In this document: one piece after another, positions 56,212 through 64,000 of the stretch | Layout: each line of letters starts with the position of its first letter | Position numbering within the stretch: the stretch's first letter is position 1 | From: Juglans regia | Lineage: Eukaryota > Streptophyta > Magnoliopsida > Fagales > Juglandaceae | Direction: 5' to 3' | Length of the DNA stretch: 64,000 bases | Assembly (NCBI RefSeq): GCF_001411555.2 | Contig: NC_049914.1 | Coordinates: 15,888,798 to 15,952,797 of the forward strand | The notes under the pieces: model-generated | What the model was told of the DNA's origin: nothing | Databases searched by the model: none | The model's input: the letters and a program-made list of their open reading frames with translations, nothing else | Made by a program: the position numbers and the translations under genes

Positions 56212-59200
56212 ATCTATACATATAACCCACCATCCATGCAAGGTCAAACCAACAGGGAAGACACTAAGAGTCTGCCTCTATCTCTGTAGTGATGCCTTGC
56301 TCCCCAGCCTATTTGTCATTTCCTAGACATTTAAAACATAAACACAAAGTGAGTTGAATACTCAGTAAGTAGTACACCATGCAGTTAACTTACTAATCAC
56401 ATAATCTTTTTCTTTCGAAAGCATGCATACATAAACATTTTGCTAATTCTTGACAATGCTTTCCTGCATAAGCAATTTAAGGAATAAGCCATACTTTCAT
56501 GCATAAACATTTAAGAAATAAGTAAAAACTATGCTTTCATGCATAAACATTTTAAGAAATAACTATACTTTCATGTTTCACTTTCTTTGGCCGTTACACA
56601 CTATTACACCCCATCTGTTGGGGTTAGCGGTCTTCCTTTGGATCTGGATTCCGCCCGTGGCCACAGGTTGAGAATCCCTTTCAGTCAGGGGGCAGCACTG
56701 GGTGCACTACCAGTACTACTTACCCGGCATTGCAATCTGCCCATTCCTTTGGTACCCTCTTCATTCATATGGCCGTTATGTATTTTCATACATTAAAGTA
56801 TTCATTCATTCAGTCCTTTCTTTCATTCGTTCATTTCAATCATTTCAATGCTTTTCATTTAACAGTTCATTCATGGAAGAACATCATTTAAAAGTATGAG
56901 CTTAAACATCATCTTTCATGGCATCCATAAAACATCAGTTCATGGGGACATTTTAAAACACTTTATTTGCGTCATTTAAAGCATGAGTTCATAAGGGCAT
57001 TTTAAAACACTTTATTCACGTCATTTAAAGCATCAGTTCATAGGGACATTGTGAAACTCATTTAAAGCATCACTTAAAGCATAAGGCATGAGACATTCAT
57101 TTCCTTTCCTTTGCAATCAAACATTTTCATCATCTTTCTTACTCCGATGCACATACATTTTTTATGAATAAGATACATTTTCATGCTATATACTACATAT
57201 AGGAATAATCAATAAGTTTATTGAAAGAGCATGTATGGAAATGTCATGACTTAAAACCTACGTGCATGCATTACCTTATACACATACACACAATTATAAT
57301 CGATAGGGTGCTTAACAGGGGCTATCAAGAAATGGCTTGTACATACTATATACATTTACTCTTTCTTTAGAAGAACATTTGTAATAAGAGAGAGACATTT
57401 TTTTATAAAGAGAACTTGGTATAAGAAGCATGGTCATAGCTACTTACCTCTATACTCCTCGATACTTCCATTGTCAATATAGGTCCTATTCCAATAAATA
57501 GTATAAACGTATTAATACTCACACAATATTCTTTAGCTCTCCCTTTAAAAGCGAAAGCCACGATATTATAATCTAACGTCTTTTCTATGCTTAACATTAA
57601 CCCAAATGACTTACAAGATAAATAACTTAAATATTAAGACATGCCAGTTGTCCATGGAAAGGCTATTTTAATAAGCTTACATGAAAAGTAGTTAAGAATT
57701 CATAGGCTTTTCAAGCAAGGTTTCTCTGGTACAAGCTCACTTTGGATTATGGACATTAGGAGATAAAATCTGGAAATTCTCAACAATGGGTTTTAAAATA
57801 GATTTAGGCATCTCAAGTAGGCTAAACAAGCTTATGAAACATGCCCTTTAAATCAACTTGTGGTCCCTCATTGTAAAAAGGTTAGCTTACCAATATTTTG
57901 AACTCTTGGGTTAGGTAGAATTTAACCAAATGAGGGACAACATAAATGGGCTATTTTTACATCAAGACATGACATGACATGGACTTCGGAAATACTTGGA
58001 CAGCTTTACATATCCTAATACAATATGCACAATTAATCTCTTATATCTAAGCTAACTAAGCTATAACCTATTCACATAGGCAATATTTTCTAGTTTAACT
58101 AGCATATCCAATTAAAATTAAACATAGCATAAAGTATAGCAAAGTTACCCATTAAGAAACTTTAAAATCTTTAAACATTCAAGCTTGTGCTTTACCCGCT
58201 TAATACCTTTAAAAAACAAGATATAAAATTAAAGAACCAAGCAAAACCTTTAAACCAAACCTCTAGCATCCTAAAAATAGATTATCAACCAAACCTCAAC
58301 ACAAGGCACATGATACCAATATATATAATTTAAAATCACTATAATCATCACCTATGATTAAACCAAGTTTAATAACAACATAGCATTTTCGAAATATAGG
58401 AAAATACATAGCAAAACAACTATAATACCATTCGGTTTGGGCCAAAAACATGGCATACATATTTATTTGCAATATACGAATTTAACTACACCAAAACACA
58501 AGCTAAAACAACTTAATTGGCTTCCAAATCACATTAAAAACAAATGAGTCAAATTAGGATTTTTACCTTAAACTCTTAGCCCCTTTCAAAACACAAGTGG
58601 AAGACCAAATAGAGGTATAGCCGTGTGGATGAAGGGCAAAATGATAGCACTATTTTAAACCCTAAAACCGAAACATCATAGGTAAGAAAAATGGTGAAAC
58701 TCGAAACCCACATGTAAATTAGGACATAAACCAAAAGTCTATTACCTTCAAGATTTCACCCTTTGGAAGATGAAATCAAGCTTTGGTTCCAAGTGTTGAA
58801 TCAAAAACCGAAAATGGGTATGGAGGGAGTTCTCGCACGACTTGACGAGGATGAAGGAAAATATTTTTTTCTTTTTCCCTTGCCATGGAGTCACAAGGCT
58901 TGAATGAGATGAGGGGAGTTTGGTTTCTTGAAGATGAGAAGAGAGGAGAAGAAGAGAGGATCGGCTTTAGCTTATAGAAGAAGATGAAAACTTTTTCTTT
59001 CCTTTCCTAAGTGTAGCCAACGGGTTAAAGGAACTAAGGGGGAAATTGGTTTTAATTCTTACCATTTTGTGTTGCTTTCACCGTAAGTTTGGAGGAGGCA
59101 AGGACTTTTTGGTCTTTGTTTCCTCCTACCATCACAAGGGATCAGTGGATGGTGGAGATCTATCCACCTCAAGGATACTTTTTATCTATCAATCTAATGG

Positions 59201-59436
59201 TAGAGAATAATTGGGTTATTTCTTAAATGAATAAAATTAAAGGGCTTAAGGGAAAATATTTCAAAGTCTTAAAAATCATACCCTTGATTTATTTTAATAA
59301 ATCATTTTTTAAAATAAAGTATACTCATCTTAAAATAAAATAATTAAAAATAATAAAAGTCTTTATCTCAAAATATTTAACTTAAAAAATTAATAAAATG
59401 ACGTAAGGACCTACGTAGTAGGACTCAGGTAATACA
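55892..59436 (-). mobile_element. Solo LTR T4b, 3.55 kb, in LINE-3
   Basis: Plus-strand ends TGTCACAACCCCACCCCG and GACTCAGGTAATACA, with perfect CTTCT duplication (55887-55891, 59437-59441). Removing it restores GRDILLKAIALAIP. The 55900-57000 part matches the last kilobase of T4a in inverted orientation (GCAGCACTGGGTGCACTA). It has a 48-A run (56163-56210), hairpin TGAGT/ACTCA (56350-56364) and a GAG|GTAAGT donor-like site on the minus strand near 57447. Confidence 0.93.
56163..56210. repeat. 48-nt A homopolymer
   Basis: A continuous A run inside T4b (T run relative to the LTR). T4a has no such run at the matching place, so it is an expansion in this copy, or an insertion-related or assembly-prone tract. 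Confidence 0.9.
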
Positions 59437-59441
59437 CTTCT

Positions 59442-60907
59442 CAAGGCTATTGCTTTGGCAATTCCATCTTATGCCATGAGTTGTTTCAAGCTCCCATCCA
59501 AGCTTTGTTCTGAAATTGAGAGTATAATGGCCAGATATTGGAGGGGACAAAAAAATGAGGAAAAGAAAGTGCATTGGATATGCTAGAAGAAAATGTGTCA
59601 ATCAAAATCTGGAGGGATGGGTTTTAAGGATCTTGAGACTTTCAATATGGCTATGTTGGCAAAACAAGCTTGGAGATTACTGTAGAATAAAGAGAGCTTA
59701 TTCTATAAAATGTATGCTACTGATACTTTTCTTATGGAAACCTGTTGGAAGCTTCCATTGTTGGTAATCTCTCCTATGCTTGGAGAGGAAGAAGGGAGGC
59801 AAAAAAATTGCTTGTGAAATGTGGTAGATGGAATGTGGGAAATGGAAGATCAATTCACATCTTAAGAGATGCTTGGATTCCTGGGATTCAAAATCTGAGA
59901 CATGAACTGTGTGCTGGAAGTAGTAACCGGATGGGAGGAGCAAGTCTGTCAATTGGAGGATCAGGTGTCTACTTTAATTGATCCTAGTACTAACTGGTGG
60001 AATCTATCAAAAGTAAGAGCTCTATTCAATCCAAAGATTGCAGACGCTGTTTTAAGATTGCATCCTAGTGCCTCAAGTGACATGGATAAGTGGATGTGGG
60101 AGCTTGAAAAGTCAGGAAATTTCTCTGTTAAATGTGCCTACATATTCTTTAAAACTTGCTTGGTGATTCTGGTGAGCCTTCAAATGGTGCTATGATGAAA
60201 AAATTTTGGAATGCTCTTTGGAGATTAAAAATTCCTCACAAGGTCAAAGCTTTTGCTTGGAGAGCATGCAAGGAAAGTTTACCCACTAAGGCCAATCTTA
60301 TTAACAGAAAGCTAGATATCAGTGGACAATGTTGTTTCTATCAATACCAGATGGAGGACTTAAACCATGCTTTGTTGTTATGCCCCCTTGTTCATGAGAT
60401 CTGGGTTAGAAAATTTGCTATCTTACAACATGATTTCCATTTTAGTTCCTTCATATCAATTGCAATGGAGATTTTCTTTAAAGGTTCAGTTGATGAGTTG
60501 ACAGATTTCTTCTTAATGGCTTGGGGCTTTTGGTTCAAAAGGAACAAGATGGTCCATGACCAGGTTTCTTTACCACCGCAACAAGTTATTAGATTTGCTT
60601 TCTTGAAGAAATTGAAGTCAGAAAATGTTGTGCATCAAAAGGGACTTCCTACTACAAAGAATCTGTTGTATAGGTGGTCACCACCTTCTCAGGATTTCCT
60701 CAAACTCAATATAGATGGGGCCCTCTTTTTTAAGTTGAATAAAGTTGGATTGGGTGCTATCTTAAGGGATCATGTGGGAGATGTTATTATGGCAATAAGT
60801 AGAGCAGAATCCGTGCAATTGGAACTAGAGCAAGTAGAATCAATGGCTTTACTAAAAGGCTTACAATTTTGCTTGAATATTGGTATACGTAAATTGATTA
60901 TTGAAAG
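59442..60907 (+). pseudogene. LINE-3 RT end, zinc-ribbon and RNase H, piece 2
   Basis: Continues [64 protein letters not shown], then frameshifted sequence, PKIADAVLRLHPS, zinc-ribbon region (WNALWRLKIPHKVKAFAWRA, ISGQCCFYQYQMEDLNHALL) and RNase H (LKLNIDGALFFKLNKVGLGA with the first Asp, ELEQVESMALLKGLQF with the Glu, RKLIIES). The next catalytic Asp lies just beyond the T2e insertion. The last part is open for over 240 codons; earlier parts are broken. Confidence 0.88.
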
Positions 60908-61539
60908 TGTAACACCCCGGTCCCGTAGGGATCGGAGAGTTACTCCCTATAACTTAAAACTCACAATTCATCAATAAATTTATAGACTCCAAAATATAAC
61001 GTCATCAGAATACTACAAAGTCCCTTAATAAAATCCGCCACTTCTCAGAAATCTTCTATAAGTAATCCACTATGCTTAAATAATCATCTCACCAATACTC
61101 CATAATCCTGATCCTTAACTGGTCTATTCAAAAATCATCTGAAAAATAAATGGAGATAAGGGGTGAGTTATCAACAACTCAGTAAGCAGAGGACATATAC
61201 TAGTGTGTAAACATGAGCATTTTCACAAAGTTCAGAATGCAGAAACAAAACATTTCAGTATCATTATGCAAATCTCAAAAAATACATCTTATCAGAAAAT
61301 CAGAGCGACTTCTCAAATATTTCATATTCAGAAACCAACTTTTCATATTCAAAGACTCCTTTGGCACAATATGACTAAACATCTTCGTCTTATCATATCA
61401 TATCAGAGCATCATATCAGAACAGAGACCATGTTTAACCCCCGTGGTGTGCATCCTGCGAAAAGCCAAGCAGAACATAAATCACCTTATTACCAAAACGA
61501 TTGCACTCAGAACAGAAAACCACTATTATATCTCGTGGC

Positions 61540-61640
61540 GGGCCAGAGGTCACTATTATCTCCCGTGACAAGGCCAGAGGTCACTATTATATCCCGTGAC
61601 AGGGCCAAAGGTCACTATTATATCCCGTGACAGGGCCACA
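61540..61640 (-). repeat. ~31-bp minisatellite in T2e
   Basis: About three units with GGTCACTATTATATCCCGTG and ACAGGGCCA, the reverse complement of the T2d unit. Confidence 0.85.
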
Positions 61641-62063
61641 TATCAGAGCAAAACAGAATCAGAATCACTATATCAGAGTCAGAATCAGAGTTAGAACAGA
61701 ATCAGAAAGTCATGCCAAAGGTTTTTCAGATGCCACATAATATCAAAACAGAGTACTGATATTCAGATCATTTCACATTTTCCAAAACAGATTCAGAACA
61801 TCTTCACGTCACATGGGAAATTTATCAAATTTTCATATTCACTTATTTGTCTCAGTTCAATAACAGAATGTCAAAAATAAACTCATGTCTACACCAGTCA
61901 TGACAGAAAATACTTTCTTCTTAAACAGAATCTCATGAGTAATGCAGAACAAATATCTGAGATTGTTTTCAGATTTCTTTTCATAAACAAACATGCACAT
62001 TTTCCAAAAAAGATCTCAGTTCATTTTATTTTATGCAAAGTCTAGCATAGGAACCCCGCTTAC

Positions 62064-62123
62064 CTGGACTTCTTAGCTTTTCAGAATTATCCTCAAAAAT
62101 GCCGAACAAATATTAATCGTCAC
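62064..62123 (-). other. 60-nt exon-like cassette of T2 LTR (copy 3)
   Basis: Minus strand: TTTTATAG before, GTAAGCGGGG after, ending AAGTCCAG; 60 nt as in T2a and T2b. Confidence 0.45.
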
Positions 62124-62655
62124 CTATAAAATAATCACGTAACTTCCATAAATTTTCAATTACTCAAACATTTCGATATTCAATCCTACGCTTCTAAAAT
62201 AGCCTATCAAATTCCTCAAAACTTAAAATCCTCATAACCTTAAAATATCATCATTTTCTAAGACCATCAATATTTACTTAATCGAATTCGTACCGAAGAA
62301 GAAAAAATTATCGAAAAAGTATTATGATAAATATAGAACTCAATAAAAAAATTAATATTCAAAATATCTAAAATACCAACAATATTTTATAAATAAAAAG
62401 AATACACTAGTTACTAAACTTTTCCTAAAATAATTCATGAAAAACTCACCTCTTATGAAAAAAAATAGATTTACTTCTTTTAACAAACAATATTATTAAA
62501 ATACAATATAATATTTGTTGAAACTTAAAACAAAATCCTATTTAAATATAAACTCAATGCAAAAATACGTCTCAGCCGAAAACTCAAACCGTGAAGTTTC
62601 CTAATATATTAGGTTAAAACTAGTAAGTGCCCAAGTTAAAACTTTACTTATAAAA

Positions 62656-62696
62656 ATACACACACACACATATATATATATAAATATATATATAAA
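62656..62696. repeat. (CA)n(TA)n microsatellite
   Basis: CACACACACACA followed by TATATATATATA and an interrupted ATATATATATA inside T2e. Confidence 0.88.
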
Positions 62697-63904
62697 CACC
62701 CTAAACGTAAAACAAACAATAAACATACAACAGAATAAAAAAAAAACCATGCAGCGGCGGCAGGGACTCACCGAGATGGTGAAGTGCGACGGGGCGATGT
62801 ACGACGGGAGGTGGTGCACTCGGTGTCTATGCACTGAACGAGAAAGAGAGAGAGAGAGAGATGCACGGTGAGAGAGATAACGGAGAGAGAGAGCTTACGG
62901 GAGAGTAAACCAACGTGAGAGACAGAAAACAGAAAGGGAGATTACCATGCGGCGGGGTGGTAAGAGGCGGACCTGGGATGACGGAAAACTTCGCCGGCGG
63001 TTTCTGGAGCCGCAACGTGAAGGAGCTCACAGTGGTTAAAGGTTGCAATGGCTCACGGTAGGAGGAGAAACATCCTCTGTTTCGGGAGTGAAAAACAAAG
63101 GCTTGCGGGATGGCTATCGAAGGCTACATTGGTGGGGGGGTCTCAGTGGCGGGGTATGGCAGCGTTGAGGAGGAGCAAGCGGCAACTTGACTTCCTTGGG
63201 AGGCTGTGTTTTCCAGCAGACGGTTGGGTAAAACCGTGAAGATGCAGGATGGCTTTTGGCCGTGCGCGGGCGAGTCTCTTGCCGTGCAATCCGCTTGCTC
63301 AGCGTCTCACGTGGTGCAATGGTTGCCCGCGGTTGCTGACCTCCTTGTATGAGCGGGACGCTCTCACGGTAATGGCATGCTGCTGCGGCTGAGGCCGAGA
63401 CGGACGCGATGGGGCACAAAGAGGCGTTGAGCCTTGGTGAAGGACGCTAACGGTGGCGTCGAACTAGGAGGGGCTGCACGATGGTGATCTCTGGAGGCTG
63501 GATGCAGCGAGGATACAAGGCAGTTTCGAAGGTCTGGATGAAAGTGTAAAATTATATGGGTGCTAAGAAAAACCCTAGAGAAAGAAAAGAGATAGACGTG
63601 CACCGTGTAGTGTCGTGTGTGGGAGAAAAAAAAAAGAAAAGAAGAAAAATAAATAAAACAATAACAATTAAAGTCCAACAATAAAATTATTCATTAAAGC
63701 AAAAAGAAGCAAATTTAAAAACAAATATTAATTAATATCACCAAAGCACATCAAAATAAATTTCACAACTTAAAAAATTATAAAATAAATCCAACGAGAA
63801 AAATTCGATAAATTTTTAAAACAAGAACAATAATATTTAAATTAATTAAAAAATCTTCCACATAAAATAAATAAATACGCTAAAATACGGGGTATTACAG
63901 AAAG

Positions 63905-64000
63905 TGATTACTTGTTCTTGGTGAAGGAAGTTAATAAGGTTGCAGAATCCAATGCTGCAATTAGATTAGTGGTTGCTGATATTAAAAATCTGATGCAAAG
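63905..64000 (+). pseudogene. LINE-3 RNase H, piece 3 (runs off the window)
   Basis: Starts with the D of SDYLFLVKEVNKVAESNAAI then RLVVADIKNLMQ. The Asp following IIES is the third catalytic residue of RNase H, so the T2e insertion lies one codon before it. The frame is open to the window end. Confidence 0.85.

Larger units (their letters stand above)
60908..63899 (-). mobile_element. Solo LTR T2e, 2.99 kb, in LINE-3
   Basis: Plus-strand start TGTAACACCCCGGTCCCG and end AATACGGGGTATTACA, perfect GAAAG duplication (60903-60907, 63900-63904). Removing it joins IIES to DYLFLVKEVN in frame. It contains the T2 hairpin (61164-61181), a minisatellite (about 61540-61640), the 60-nt cassette (62064-62123) and donor-like sites near 62771 and 62898 on the minus strand. 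Confidence 0.94.

Noticed and set aside
62656..62696. Terminal inverted repeat of a DNA transposon
   Set aside because: It is a simple CA/TA microsatellite in T2e with no matching partner.
1..64000. tRNA or rRNA genes
   Set aside because: No conserved A/B-box pairs with cloverleaf potential or rRNA core sequence were recognised by eye; only primer-binding sites resemble tRNA. A tRNAscan or Infernal run would settle it.

Overview
This window is plant nuclear DNA made almost entirely of transposable elements. I find no intact host gene, no rRNA or tRNA gene and no CRISPR array. The evidence for a plant is the presence of chromovirus and Tat-type Ty3/gypsy elements, plant non-LTR elements with an RNase H domain, primer-binding sites resembling the 3' end of initiator tRNA-Met, and very long LTRs starting TGTAAC/TGTGA and ending TTACA/CACA. 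The species cannot be fixed from the sequence. CRM-like elements next to a 154-bp satellite would suit a pericentromeric position, which is an inference.

Family names used here. A = CRM-like chromovirus with LTRs of about 720-880 bp (TGATGGG...CATATCA). T1 = 4.4-4.6 kb LTR (TGTAACAGCCC...GCGTCACA). T2 = about 2.7-3.1 kb LTR (TGTAACACC...GGCGTTACA). T3 = LTR of 3.7 kb or more (TGTGAGAACC...GCGCCACA). T4 = 3.5-5.8 kb LTR. T1-T4 look like Tekay/Del-type LTRs, but only solo or partial copies are present, so that assignment is inferred.

Layout. (1) 1-12398: one decayed Tekay-like polyprotein (integrase to C terminus, + strand) cut into four pieces by solo LTRs A1 (207-1028), T1a (1508-6071) and T2a (6440-12286); T2a itself contains T2b (8588-11681). 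(2) 12399-15665: 3' flank and a truncated T3 LTR. (3) 15666-23044: a cluster of family-A copies in both orientations, including one nearly complete but internally deleted element on the minus strand (17867-21638), with a T2 fragment between. (4) 23045-28630: two LINE fragments head to head; the minus one carries a deleted T2 LTR (23148-24294). (5) 28631-50908: one degenerate 154-bp satellite array opened by a 5.8 kb T4 LTR (29767-45054) that holds T1b (33093-37455) and T1c (38978-44102, itself holding A7), and by two T3 copies. (6) 50909-55340: 3' part of a Tat-like element with an antisense Transposase_28-type ORF and its 3' LTR. (7) About 55600-64000: a LINE interrupted by solo LTRs T4b and T2e and running off the window.

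Eleven LTR insertions keep a recognisable 5-bp target-site duplication, seven perfect inside coding or LTR hosts whose continuity can be checked and the others perfect or 4/5, so the nesting order is well supported. The most unusual signals are shared by the long LTRs: an exon-like cassette (AG before, GTAAG after) of constant length within a family, a short hairpin at one position in all four T families, and hairpin-bearing tandem arrays.
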